A stretch of DNA of 64,000 nt from Achromobacter pestifer. Lineage in GTDB: Bacteria; Pseudomonadota; Gammaproteobacteria; Burkholderiales; Burkholderiaceae_B. Below the pieces are notes generated by a model, which had not been told where the DNA came from, did no database searches, and saw only the letters and a program-made list of their open reading frames with translations. A program made the translations under genes and the position numbers. The stretch is taken from positions 1 to 64,000 of the forward strand of contig NZ_CP053985.1 in assembly GCF_013267355.1 (NCBI RefSeq), in the 5' to 3' direction. Positions 1-8,404 of this stretch are shown here, piece by piece (position 1 is the first letter of the stretch; every line of letters begins with the position of its first letter).

Positions 1-1
1 C

Positions 2-508
2 CGCGCCGTGGTGTTCGAGGACGCCGAGGACATGGCCCGGCGCATCGACGACGACGCGCTGGACGTCACCGCCGACGACATCCTGGTGCTCAAGCGCATC
101 GGCCCGACCGGCGCGCCCGGCATGCCCGAAGCCGGCTACATGCCCATCCCCAAGAAGCTGGCGCGCGCCGGCGTGAAGGACATGGTGCGCATCTCCGACG
201 GCCGCATGAGCGGCACCGCGGCCGGCACCATCGTGCTGCACGTCACCCCCGAAGCCGCCATCGGCGGCCCGCTGGCCTACGTGCAGAACGGCGACCGCAT
301 CCGCCTGTCGGTAGCCAACCGCGAGATCGCGCTGCTGGTGGACGACGCCGAACTGGCGCGCCGCGCCGCAGCCCAGCCCATCGTCCGCCCCGTCGCCGAA
401 CGCGGTTACCGCAAGCTGTTCCTGCAGACCGTCACCCAGGCCGACCAGGGCGTGGACTTCGACTTCCTGCGCGCCGGCGTCACGCGCGACACCGTGCCGA
501 AAAAGTAG
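2..508 (+). CDS. IlvD/Edd-family dehydratase, C-terminal part (5' end outside window)
   Basis: Only the last 168 or so codons are present; the frame is open to the left edge. The segment near bases 180-310 has the family's C-terminal signature (RISDGRMSG, then GGPLAYVQNGD), seen in dihydroxy-acid dehydratases and sugar-acid dehydratases such as arabonate dehydratase. These are iron-sulfur, Mg-dependent enzymes that remove water from 2,3-dihydroxy acids. The GntR gene follows after 11 bp, and pairing with a GntR/FCD regulator favours a sugar-acid dehydratase over biosynthetic IlvD. That preference is inference; the substrate cannot be read from this fragment. Confidence 0.85.
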   Translation, partial: RAVVFEDAEDMARRIDDDALDVTADDILVLKRIGPTGAPGMPEAGYMPIPKKLARAGVKDMVRISDGRMSGTAAGTIVLHVTPEAAIGGPLAYVQNGDRIRLSVANREIALLVDDAELARRAAAQPIVRPVAERGYRKLFLQTVTQADQGVDFDFLRAGVTRDTVPKK

Positions 509-519
509 CCGGCAAACCC

Positions 520-1203
520 ATGGACGCCATCACTCCCGACTCCGCGCCGGCATTGGCCCCGGACGCCGCGCAGGCCGCGGTGGCCACCCTGGAAGAAGAC
601 ATCGTCTTCGGCCGGCTGCACCCGCGCCAGCGCCTGACCGAAGACGAACTCATGGCGCGCTTCTCGCTCAAGCGCCACGTGGTGCGCCAGGTCCTGGCCG
701 ACCTGGAGGCGCTGGGCGTGGTGGAGAAAAAGCGCAACATCGGCGCCGTCGTGCGCGCCTACGCAGTGCGCGAAGTCATGGAGCTGTACGCGCTGCGCCA
801 GGTGCTGGAGGTACATGCCGCCAGCCAGATCCCGCTGCCCGTGCCGCAGGCGCGGCTGGCGGCGCTGGTGGCCGTGCAGCGCGAACACGATGCGGCGGTC
901 GCCGACGGCGACGCGCGCCGCGTGTTCCGCAGCAACCAGCGGTTTCACCGCGAGTTCTTCGGCCTGCTGGACAACGCGGTGCTGGGCCAGGCCATCGAGG
1001 AATACGCCCGCCGCACCCACCCGATCCGCTTCGGCTCGCTGGCCGCCGCCGGCTACCGCGAACGCGCCCGCCAGGAACACTGGGCCATGATCCATGCGCT
1101 GCGGGATGGCGACCGGGAGGGGTTGATGACCGTATGCCGCGAACATCTGCTGCCGTCACGGGATGCTTATCTGGCGGCGGAGCAGGCGCGGCTGGGGGCA
1201 TGA
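520..1203 (+). CDS. GntR-family transcriptional regulator (FCD subfamily)
   Basis: A 227-residue protein with an N-terminal winged helix-turn-helix at about residues 20-85 (motif FGRLHPRQRLTEDELMARF). A helical effector-binding FCD domain at about 90-215 carries the metal-site type pattern N-x2-FH-x-EFF near residue 145. GntR/FCD proteins usually repress neighbouring catabolic operons and are released by an organic-acid ligand. It sits 11 bp after the dehydratase gene on the same strand, so it probably controls that operon. The ATG at 520 was chosen because the HTH begins soon after it. The ligand is unknown. Confidence 0.9.
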   Translation: MDAITPDSAPALAPDAAQAAVATLEEDIVFGRLHPRQRLTEDELMARFSLKRHVVRQVLADLEALGVVEKKRNIGAVVRAYAVREVMELYALRQVLEVHAASQIPLPVPQARLAALVAVQREHDAAVADGDARRVFRSNQRFHREFFGLLDNAVLGQAIEEYARRTHPIRFGSLAAAGYRERARQEHWAMIHALRDGDREGLMTVCREHLLPSRDAYLAAEQARLGA

Positions 1204-1326
1204 GTCCGTGCCCAGCGCCAATCGCCAGGCGATCACGCCGCGCCTAAAATAGGGTTTCCCAGCCGCCGGATGCGGCTGCGTTCAACCTGAAGACCGCCGC
1301 GCGCGGCCGCTTTGGAGTCGAACACC

Positions 1327-2151
1327 ATGAACGCTTCCCCTGGTGATCGCGTCTTCTCCGGATCCATCCCGCAGTACTACCAGCGGTACATGGTCCCCCT
1401 CGTCTTCCAACCCTATGCCGCGGACATCGCCGCGCGAACGGCGGCGCTGCGTCCTGCGGCCGTCCTGGAAATCGCCGCAGGCACCGGCGTGGTGACGCGC
1501 CAGCTCGCGGACCAATTGCCCGAAAGCACGGCCATCGTGGCGACCGACCTGAATCCGGCCATGCTGGAGCAGGCCCAGGCCCTGGGCACGGGCCGCGCCG
1601 TTACCTGGCGCCAGGCCGACGCCCTGCGGCTGCCTTTCGAGGACCAGGCCTTCGATGCCGTGGTGTGCCAGTTCGGCTACATGTTCCTGCCGGACAAGGC
1701 GGCGGCCTTTGCCGAGGCGCGCCGGGTTCTGCGGCCCGGCGGAACCTTCCTGTTCAACGTCTGGGACCGCATCGAGGACAATGTGTTTGCCGACACGGTG
1801 GAACAGGCCCTGGCGCGGCTGTTCCCCGGCGATCCGCCCAAGTTCATGAGCCGGATTCCCCATGGCTACTACGATGCCGCCGTCATCGGCGCCGACCTGG
1901 CGCGCGCCGGATTCAGCGGGCGGCAGGCGCTGGAAACCATCGCCTTTGAAAGCCGCGCGGACACGCCGCAGACGGCCGCCATCGCCTATTGCCAGGGCAC
2001 GCCGCTGCGCAACGAGATCGAGGCGCGCGGCGCGGACATGCTGGAGCAGGCCGTCCATGTCGCGACCGATGCGCTGCACGCGCGCTACGGCGCGGGGCCC
2101 ATCGCAGGGAAGATCCAGGCGCATGTGATCACGGCGCCGCGCAGCGCATAG
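1327..2151 (+). CDS. Class I SAM-dependent methyltransferase (Methyltransf_11 type)
   Basis: A 274-residue protein. Motif I of the SAM-binding Rossmann fold is visible near residue 45 (LEIAAGTGVV), followed by the acidic motif II (VATDLNP) and a post-motif LRPGGTFLFNVWD near residue 140. The ATG at 1327 follows a GGAG element about 10 bp upstream; an in-frame TTG at 1312 is less likely. The substrate is not evident. It stands alone between the GntR gene and a second, unrelated-looking methyltransferase gene, with 123 and 308 bp gaps, so an operon is not indicated. Confidence 0.85.
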   Translation: MNASPGDRVFSGSIPQYYQRYMVPLVFQPYAADIAARTAALRPAAVLEIAAGTGVVTRQLADQLPESTAIVATDLNPAMLEQAQALGTGRAVTWRQADALRLPFEDQAFDAVVCQFGYMFLPDKAAAFAEARRVLRPGGTFLFNVWDRIEDNVFADTVEQALARLFPGDPPKFMSRIPHGYYDAAVIGADLARAGFSGRQALETIAFESRADTPQTAAIAYCQGTPLRNEIEARGADMLEQAVHVATDALHARYGAGPIAGKIQAHVITAPRSA

Positions 2152-2459
2152 CTGCGCGACGGCCGCGCAACGAACCGGCGGCGGTGGGCAGCCATTTGTC
2201 CCCGCCGCGCCGTCCGGGTTAAGCTTGCAGCCCTCTCCCACACCCATCGGAGCACTCAGAGTGAACCAGTAAATGCCGGGATGCCCATGCGCATCTTGCC
2301 TCCCCTCGCTGCCTGGCGCGCGAGCCGCATTGCTAGTTCCATTCTGATCTCTTGCAGGACCCGGCCGCCATCGGCGCGCCGCGGATCGCCCGCGTGAGGC
2401 TCAGGTTCGCGGATCCCGTGTCCATCGGCAGTTTTCCCCTTAGATAGAAGGAAAACGCA
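2152..2459. other. 308-bp intergenic gap without a recognisable gene
   Basis: The stretch between the two methyltransferase genes has no convincing coding potential on either strand. A long minus-strand open frame crosses it but matches nothing recognisable and is antisense to the second methyltransferase. The 3' end holds an AAGGAAAA element just before the ATG at 2460, the likely ribosome binding site. A promoter for the downstream gene is expected here, but no clear -35/-10 pair could be assigned. Confidence 0.5.
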
Positions 2460-3257
2460 ATGCCTGCGACTGACACCATCGACATTTACCGCCACAACCG
2501 CGCCGCCTGGGACCGCCAGGCCGCTCAGCAATGCGCCTGGTCGCAACCTGTAGGCCCCGAAACGATCCAGGCCGCGCGCCGCGGCGACTGGCAGGTGCAC
2601 ATCACGCCGCGCGCCCTGCCCCCGGATTGGCTGCCGGCCATGGCCCCCGCCCCGCGCATCCTGTGCCTGGCCTCGGCCGGCGGGCAGCAGGCGCCCGTGC
2701 TGGCCGCCGCCGGTGCGGTCGTGACCGTGTTCGACGCTTCGCCGCAGCAGCTGGCCCAGGACGACATGGTCGCGCGCCGCGACGGCCTCGCGCTCGAAGC
2801 CGTGCAGGGAGACATGCGCGATCTTTCGGCGTTCGCCGACGCGTCCTTCGACTGCATCGTGCATCCGATCTCCAACCTGTACGTGCCTGACGTGCGGCCT
2901 GTGTGGCGGGAGTGCTTCAGAGTGCTGAAGCATGGCGGCAGGCTGCTCAGCAGCTTCTACAATCCGGTCGTGTTCGTCGGCGACCGCGCGCCGGAGCTGG
3001 CGGAACAAGGGCTGATACGGCCGCGCTTCACGCTGCCCTACTCGGACGTGCGTGACCTCACGCCGATGGAGTTGTCGGATAAGCGGGCCCGGGGCGATGC
3101 CCTGGTGTTCGGGCACAGCCTGGGCGAGCAGATCGGCGGCCAGCTGGAAGCCGGATTCCTGCTGAAGGGCTTTTATGAGGATGAACAGCCTCAGCCGCGC
3201 TTCCTGATCGACCGCTACCTGCCGACCTTCCTGGCCACGTACGCGGTCAAGCCCTGA
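2460..3257 (+). CDS. Class I SAM-dependent methyltransferase
   Basis: A 265-residue protein of the small-molecule methyltransferase fold. A degenerate motif I (ILCLASAGGQQ) lies near residue 63, an acidic motif II (VTVFDASPQQL) follows, and the LKHGGRLLSSFYNPV motif lies near residue 160. The N-terminus (DIYRHNRAAWDRQA) is typical of stand-alone bacterial methyltransferases of unknown substrate. The ATG at 2460 is preceded by a good AAGGAAAA ribosome binding site. A strong hairpin terminator follows directly, so this is probably a monocistronic unit. Confidence 0.85.
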   Translation: MPATDTIDIYRHNRAAWDRQAAQQCAWSQPVGPETIQAARRGDWQVHITPRALPPDWLPAMAPAPRILCLASAGGQQAPVLAAAGAVVTVFDASPQQLAQDDMVARRDGLALEAVQGDMRDLSAFADASFDCIVHPISNLYVPDVRPVWRECFRVLKHGGRLLSSFYNPVVFVGDRAPELAEQGLIRPRFTLPYSDVRDLTPMELSDKRARGDALVFGHSLGEQIGGQLEAGFLLKGFYEDEQPQPRFLIDRYLPTFLATYAVKP

Positions 3258-3295
3258 AGGCAAAAATAGCCCCCACGCTGCGCCTTCGGCTTGCT

Positions 3296-3316
3296 GCCCC
3301 CCAAGGGGGCTTTTTT
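3296..3316 (+). terminator. Rho-independent terminator after the methyltransferase gene
   Basis: An inverted repeat GCCCCCC-AA-GGGGGC is followed by six T residues on the plus strand, 38 bp after the methyltransferase stop codon. Confidence 0.8.
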
Positions 3317-3337
3317 GCCTTGGGGCGGCCCGGCGGC

Positions 3338-3365
3338 AAAAAAAAGGGGCGCCGCCTGGCGCCCC
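3338..3365 (-). terminator. Rho-independent terminator of the TRAP/hydroxylase array
   Basis: Read on the minus strand, a GGGGCGCC...GGCGCCCC stem is followed by eight T residues. It lies just after the dctM stop codon and plausibly ends the long minus-strand transcript. Confidence 0.85.
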
Positions 3366-3372
3366 TGCCGCG

Positions 3373-5031
3373 TCACTTGAACGGATTGGCGTCCGTGCCG
3401 TAGGCGCTGGCGCCGTAGCCGCTGCCCCCGACCTCCAGCGAGACCGAACTCGGGTCGACCACCGCCTCGGTTCCCTTGTAGTGCATCACCATCCCCGGGA
3501 ACGCCATCACCGCGGCCACCATCAGCAGCTGGATCACGATGAACGGCACCGAGCCCCAATAGATCTGCCCGGTGGTGACCGGCTCGATCATCTTGCCCGT
3601 CACTCTATCCTTGTAGCGGTCCCGTGGCGCCACTGACCGCAGGTAGAACAGCGCAAAGCCGAACGGCGGGTGCATGAACGAGGTCTGCATGTTGACGGCC
3701 AGGATCACGCCGAACCAGATCAGGTCTATGCCCAGCTTGTCGGCCACCGGCCCCAGCAGGGGCACGATGATGAACGCCAGTTCGAAGAAGTCCAGGAAGA
3801 AGGCCAGCACGAAGGTCAGGACACTGACGACGATCAGGAAGCCCCACTGCCCGCCCGGCAGGCCGGTCAGCAGATGCTCGACCCACAGGTCGCCGTTGAC
3901 GGCGCGGAAGGTCAGGCCGAACACCGTGGAGCCCACCAGGATGAACACCACGAAGCATGAGAGCTTGGTGGTCGTGTCCATGGCCTGCTTGAGCAGGTCC
4001 AGCGACAGGCGGCGGCGCGCCACCGCCATCAGGATGGCGCCGACCGCGCCCATGGCCCCACCCTCGGTCGGCGTGGCCACGCCGATGAAGATGGTGCCCA
4101 GCACCAGGAAGATCAGCGCCAGCGGCGGAATCATCACGAAGGTCACCCGTTCGGCCAAAGCCGACAGCAGGCCCAGGCCCAACGCCTTGTTGACCAGCGC
4201 GATGACAAAGGCGGTCGCGCCCCAGAACAGCAGCGCCACCACGATGCGCTCGTCCATCGGCGCCGTGTTGTTCTCGACCCAAAGGCCCAGGAAGTAAGCC
4301 GACACGGCGGAAATCGTCATCAGCACCAGCAGCGAACGTCCGCCGCGGCCGCCGTTCGGCTCCTGGAAGCGGCGCGCCTCTTCGGGCAGCGCGGGCGCGG
4401 AGTCCGGCTTCAGCAGGCTCATGATGACGATGTAGACGATATACAGGCCGGCCAGGATGAAGCCCGGCACCATGGCCGCGCGGTAGATGTCGCCGATGGA
4501 ACGCCCAAGCTGGTCCGCCAGGATGATGAGCACCAGCGAAGGCGGAATGATCTGCGACAACGTGCCCGACGCGGCGATCACACCGCTGGCCAGCTTGCGG
4601 TCATAGCCGTTGCGCAGCATGATGGGCAGCGAGATCAGGCCCATGGAAATGACCGAGGCCGACACCACGCCCGTGGTCGCCGCCAGCATTGCGCCCACGA
4701 AGACCACCGCGATGGCCAGGCCGCCGCGGACCGAGCCGAACAACTGCCCGATGGTCTCCAGCAGATCCTCGGCCATGCCGGAGCGTTCCAGCACCAGGCC
4801 CATCAGCGTGAAGAATGGCACCGCCAGCAGCGTGTCGTTGGAGATGATGCCGAACACCCGCTGCGGCAGCGCCTGGAACAGCGAGGAATTCAGCAGGCCC
4901 AGCTCCATGCCGACCAGGCCGAACAGGATGCCGTTGGCGGCGAGTGCGAACGCCACCGGGAAACCCAGCAGCAGGAAAATAATCAGCGTCGCGAACATGA
5001 TCGGCGCCAGATTGGCAATGAGAAACTCCAT
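3373..5031 (-). CDS. dctM: TRAP transporter large permease (DctM-type)
   Basis: A 552-residue, very hydrophobic protein with about a dozen membrane segments and the conserved DctM patterns NDTLLAVPFFTLMG and PTEGGAMGAVGA. It is longer than the usual 425-residue DctM because of an insertion after the central membrane segments, about residues 205-290. Such long forms belong to the mannitol/chloroaromatic TRAP subgroup. With DctQ and a periplasmic binding protein it imports organic acids using a sodium gradient. It is the last gene of a minus-strand array beginning with the DctP gene at 12872-13975. The substrate is inferred from context to be a pyridine carboxylate. Confidence 0.92.
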   Translation of the reverse strand: MEFLIANLAPIMFATLIIFLLLGFPVAFALAANGILFGLVGMELGLLNSSLFQALPQRVFGIISNDTLLAVPFFTLMGLVLERSGMAEDLLETIGQLFGSVRGGLAIAVVFVGAMLAATTGVVSASVISMGLISLPIMLRNGYDRKLASGVIAASGTLSQIIPPSLVLIILADQLGRSIGDIYRAAMVPGFILAGLYIVYIVIMSLLKPDSAPALPEEARRFQEPNGGRGGRSLLVLMTISAVSAYFLGLWVENNTAPMDERIVVALLFWGATAFVIALVNKALGLGLLSALAERVTFVMIPPLALIFLVLGTIFIGVATPTEGGAMGAVGAILMAVARRRLSLDLLKQAMDTTTKLSCFVVFILVGSTVFGLTFRAVNGDLWVEHLLTGLPGGQWGFLIVVSVLTFVLAFFLDFFELAFIIVPLLGPVADKLGIDLIWFGVILAVNMQTSFMHPPFGFALFYLRSVAPRDRYKDRVTGKMIEPVTTGQIYWGSVPFIVIQLLMVAAVMAFPGMVMHYKGTEAVVDPSSVSLEVGGSGYGASAYGTDANPFK

Positions 5032-5033
5032 GA

Positions 5034-5660
5034 TCAGCGACCCTTATTATCCAGTTCGTTCTGCGCGGCCGATTCGCGCGCCTGCGCGTCGCGGGCGATT
5101 TCCTCGGCCAGTTCTTCTTCCGCGCTCTTGGCGCCTTCGCGTTCGCGCGGATCGCGGCAGCGCCCCGTCAGGAAGCCCACGCACTTGATCAAATGCGACA
5201 CGCCGGCCAGCACCAACAGCGCGAAACCCACCGGAATCAGCAGCTTGACCGGCCAGCGGATCAGCCCGCCCGAATTGGAGGAATGCTCGCTGCTGAGGTA
5301 GGAATCCATGAACACAGGCCAGGACAAGTACATGATCAGCACGCAGGCGGGCAGCAGGAAGAACAGCACGCCGAAAATCTCGATCCCGATCTGCGCCCGG
5401 CGCGACAGCCGCGACGAAATGATGTCCACCCTGACGTGGTCGTTCTTCAGCAGGGTGTAGCCCGCCGTCAGCAGGAACATGGCGCCGAACATGTACCACT
5501 GCAGTTCCAGCCAGGCGTTGGAGCTGTCGTGGAAGATCTTGCGCATGATGGCGTTGCCGGCGCTGACCAGGACCACCAGCAGCGTGACCCAGGACACGGC
5601 CCGGCCCATGCGCAGATTGATCGCGTCTATGCCACGCGACAAGGCGAGTAGTGCTTGCAT
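5034..5660 (-). CDS. dctQ: TRAP transporter small permease (DctQ-type)
   Basis: A 208-residue protein with four predicted membrane helices and a conserved W-LELQWYMFGAMF segment typical of DctQ. The C-terminal 40 residues are charged and cytoplasmic. It forms the membrane complex with DctM, whose gene starts 2 bp downstream, so the two are surely co-translated. The matching binding-protein gene is not adjacent: it lies 7 kb upstream at the head of the same-strand array, with the hydroxylase and an ABC importer in between. Confidence 0.9.
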   Translation of the reverse strand: MQALLALSRGIDAINLRMGRAVSWVTLLVVLVSAGNAIMRKIFHDSSNAWLELQWYMFGAMFLLTAGYTLLKNDHVRVDIISSRLSRRAQIGIEIFGVLFFLLPACVLIMYLSWPVFMDSYLSSEHSSNSGGLIRWPVKLLIPVGFALLVLAGVSHLIKCVGFLTGRCRDPREREGAKSAEEELAEEIARDAQARESAAQNELDNKGR

Positions 5661-5735
5661 CTGTTTTCCCCAGAATTGTTTCTAATTACGCACCTGCCCT
5701 ACACGCAGCCCGTGGTGCACCGGGCTTGAACCGAT

Positions 5736-6512
5736 TCAGTTGTCTTCGCGGTGGTGCCGCAGCCAAGGCGTCAACCGCCGCTCCAGCCACACCAGCAAGG
5801 CGAACAGCAACATGCCCATCAAGGCCAGCACGAAAATCGCGGCGAATACCCGCACCGTGTCGAAGGTGCCTTGGGCGCTCATGATCACGTAACCCAAGCC
5901 CCGTTGCGACGAGACGAACTCGCCGACGATGGCGCCGACCAGCGCCAGCGAGATCGAGACCTTCATGCCCGCCAGGATCGAAGGCAGCGCGCTGGGCAGC
6001 CGCACCTTGAAGAAGAAATCGCGGCGCGTACCCTTCAGCACGCGGCCCAGGTCCAGCACGTCCTGCGGCACCGAGCGCAGGCCGTGGACGGTGTCCACGA
6101 TCATCGCGAACACGGCGATCAGAAAGGCGATGGCGATCTTCGGTTCGGCGCCCGTGCCCATCCAGATCACGAACAGCGGCGCGATGGCGACCTTGGGCAC
6201 GCTGTTCAGCGCCACGATCAGGGGATAGATGAAGCGCTCGAACCAGCGCGACCCCACCAGCATGACGGCGATCGCCACGCCGGCCACCACCGCCAGCGCA
6301 AAGCCCGCGAGCGTGGTCATCAGCGTGTAGGCGGCATGGCCGGCGTACCAGCTCCATTCCGCGGCCAGCTCCAGCGCCACCTGGCCCGGCAGCGGCAGCA
6401 TGATGGCGCGCACGTGGAAAATCCGGGCGGCGGCCTCCCATAGGAGCAGGAACACCAGCACCGAGACCAGCCCGGCCATGCGCCGGCCCGCCCCTCTCAG
6501 CAGCGCGATCAT
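5736..6512 (-). CDS. ABC transporter permease (NitT/TauT, SsuC-like)
   Basis: A 258-residue inner-membrane permease with about six membrane helices. The EAA-loop-like segment at about residues 150-185 (LGRVLKGTRRDFFFKVRLPSALPSI, written here in parts: DLGRVLKGTR, FFFKVRLPSA) contacts the ATPase. It belongs to the sulfonate/nitrate/thiamine-precursor family of importers. The ATG at 6512 overlaps the stop of the upstream ATPase gene by 4 bp, showing translational coupling. It works with the ATPase and NMT1-like binding protein encoded just upstream. Confidence 0.92.
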   Translation of the reverse strand: MIALLRGAGRRMAGLVSVLVFLLLWEAAARIFHVRAIMLPLPGQVALELAAEWSWYAGHAAYTLMTTLAGFALAVVAGVAIAVMLVGSRWFERFIYPLIVALNSVPKVAIAPLFVIWMGTGAEPKIAIAFLIAVFAMIVDTVHGLRSVPQDVLDLGRVLKGTRRDFFFKVRLPSALPSILAGMKVSISLALVGAIVGEFVSSQRGLGYVIMSAQGTFDTVRVFAAIFVLALMGMLLFALLVWLERRLTPWLRHHREDN

Positions 6513-7318
6513 CGGACGGCCTCCAGGCCGGACGCGGCGCGGGCGCCCTCGTCTAGCAGGCCCATGTTCTGGAACATGCCGCGGATGTGCCGCACGTACT
6601 CGCCGAACTGCGGCGTCTCGCGCAGCGCCAGCGGCCGGGGCCGCGGCAGGTCGATCTCTATGGTTTCCAGAATGCGGCCCGGGCGCGGCGAGAACACCAT
6701 CACCACGTCGCCCAGGAACACCGCCTCGGCGATGCCGTGCGTCACGAACAGCACCGTGTTGCGGGTTTCCATCCAGATCCGCTGCAGCTCGACGTTCATC
6801 TGGTCGCGCGTCAGCGCGTCCAGCGCGCCGAAGGGTTCGTCCATCAGCAGCAGCTTGGGATCGTCCACCAGCGCCCGGCAGATCGCGGCGCGCTGGCGCA
6901 TGCCGCCGGACAACTCGCGCGGATAGCTTTCGGCGAACTTTTCCAGCCCGGTCAAGGCCAGCAAGGCGCGCACCTTGTCCGCATAGGCCGCCACCAGCTT
7001 GTGCGCGAACTCCACCGGCAGCAGAATATTGCGGCGCACGCTGCGCCATTCCAGCAACGCGTCGCGCTGGAACACCATGCCCATGCCGTCCGGCGGGCCC
7101 TGCACCGGCACGCCCTCCACGCGCAAGTCACCGCTCGAAATGGTCTCCAGCCCGGCCACGCAGCGCAGGAACGTGCTCTTGCCGCAGCCGCTGGGCCCCA
7201 GGATGCTGACGAAGCGGCCGCGCGGCACTTCAACCGACACCGATGCCAGCGCCTCCACGCCCGCCGCGCCGGGATAGCGCTTGCGCACGTCTGTTGCGGC
7301 CACGGCCCACTGCGTCAT
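6509..7318 (-). CDS. ABC transporter ATP-binding protein (NitT/TauT type)
   Basis: A 269-residue ATPase. The Walker A motif GPSGCGKST lies at residues 41-49, the signature LSGGMRQR at 136-143, and the Walker B/D-loop LLLMDEPFGALD at 156-167. The sequence is full length for the SsuB/TauB group. It energises uptake through the adjacent permease. It overlaps the genes on both sides by 4 bp, so the binding protein, ATPase and permease form one translationally coupled unit inside the pyridine-catabolism array. Confidence 0.95.
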   Translation of the reverse strand: MTQWAVAATDVRKRYPGAAGVEALASVSVEVPRGRFVSILGPSGCGKSTFLRCVAGLETISSGDLRVEGVPVQGPPDGMGMVFQRDALLEWRSVRRNILLPVEFAHKLVAAYADKVRALLALTGLEKFAESYPRELSGGMRQRAAICRALVDDPKLLLMDEPFGALDALTRDQMNVELQRIWMETRNTVLFVTHGIAEAVFLGDVVMVFSPRPGRILETIEIDLPRPRPLALRETPQFGEYVRHIRGMFQNMGLLDEGARAASGLEAVR

Positions 7319-8340
7319 GGCTGCACCAGGCTGTCGTAGCGTTCCGGATGCACCAGGTCGGGCGCATAGAACGAGGCGGGCTGCGCGCCGGCGCTGATCA
7401 GCCCCACGGTCGACAAGGTGGCGACGGCCTGCGCCCAGTCCTGCGGCACGATGGCGCCTAGCCGCTGCCCCGCCGCCGGCTGGCCGAAGTACGGCTGCAA
7501 GGCGTCGATCTGCCCGCGCAGCACTTTCTTGTCCAGCCGCGCCTGCGGCCGCTGGGCCAGGATGGCGGCGACCGCCTCGTCCTGGTGGCCCGCGTAGATG
7601 TACTCCCAGGCCCGCGCGCTGACGCTGGCGAAGCGCGCAATGGCGTCGCGCCGCTGCGCCAGCTTGGAGTCATTGGCGAACAGGCCGAAGCTGGGCATGT
7701 TCAGGCCGAAGTCGGCGAAGCGCACCGCGCTCGAGGGCCGGTTCTGCGACACCACCGGCAGGAAGAACGGGATGGTCGAGAACGCCGCGTCCGCCCGTCC
7801 CACGGCATAGGTCGACGCCTTGCTGGCGGCGTCCACGTTGATCAGTTCCAGATCGCTTTTCTTGAGCTTGCCGGCGGCCAGGAAGGCATCGATGAACGGC
7901 GCTTCCAGCGAACCGGCGGTATAGGCCACCTTCTTGCCCTTGAGCTGCGCGGGACCGCTGATGCCAGCGTCGGCCGGAACCAGCAGGCCGATGTCGCTCT
8001 GCCTGGCGAACACCGCCACCGCCTTGACCGGCATGCCTTTTTCGCGGGCAATCATGGCCGAGGCCAAGGCGGCATGGCCCAGGTCGAAGCTGTCGCCGGC
8101 GCCGACGATCTGCACCGTCGTCACCGAACCATTGCCGTCCTCCAGCGTCACGTCCAGGCCGGCCTGCTTGTACCAGCCCTTCTGCTGCGCCAGATGGAAT
8201 GCGCCGTGCACGCCCCAGGGCGTCCAGTCCAGCCGGACCTTCAACGGCTCCAGGGCCTGGGACCAGGCGGGCGCGCTCAGCGCGACAGCAGCCAGGCCCA
8301 ACAATGCGTTGCGCCAATTCCTTGCGAATACCGCGAGCAT
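7315..8340 (-). CDS. ABC transporter substrate-binding protein (NMT1/THI5-like)
   Basis: A 341-residue periplasmic protein. A signal peptide occupies about residues 1-26 (hydrophobic ALLGLAAVALSA, cleavage after AWSQA). The NMT1-like core opens with VRLDWTPWGVHGAFHLAQ and contains the ligand-loop pattern GNGSVTTVQIVGAGDSFDLG. The family binds thiamine precursors, sulfonates or aromatic acids. The ATG at 8340 was chosen because it precedes the signal peptide; an upstream in-frame start adds only non-signal sequence. Its position just after the molybdenum hydroxylase genes suggests import of picolinate or a related pyridine acid (inference). Confidence 0.88.
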   Translation of the reverse strand: MLAVFARNWRNALLGLAAVALSAPAWSQALEPLKVRLDWTPWGVHGAFHLAQQKGWYKQAGLDVTLEDGNGSVTTVQIVGAGDSFDLGHAALASAMIAREKGMPVKAVAVFARQSDIGLLVPADAGISGPAQLKGKKVAYTAGSLEAPFIDAFLAAGKLKKSDLELINVDAASKASTYAVGRADAAFSTIPFFLPVVSQNRPSSAVRFADFGLNMPSFGLFANDSKLAQRRDAIARFASVSARAWEYIYAGHQDEAVAAILAQRPQARLDKKVLRGQIDALQPYFGQPAAGQRLGAIVPQDWAQAVATLSTVGLISAGAQPASFYAPDLVHPERYDSLVQP

Positions 8341-8404
8341 GATTTTCCCCGTTATGTGCCGACACTGTGCGGCCGCGCCCGCGGCCGCCGGTACCACGCC
8401 GTGC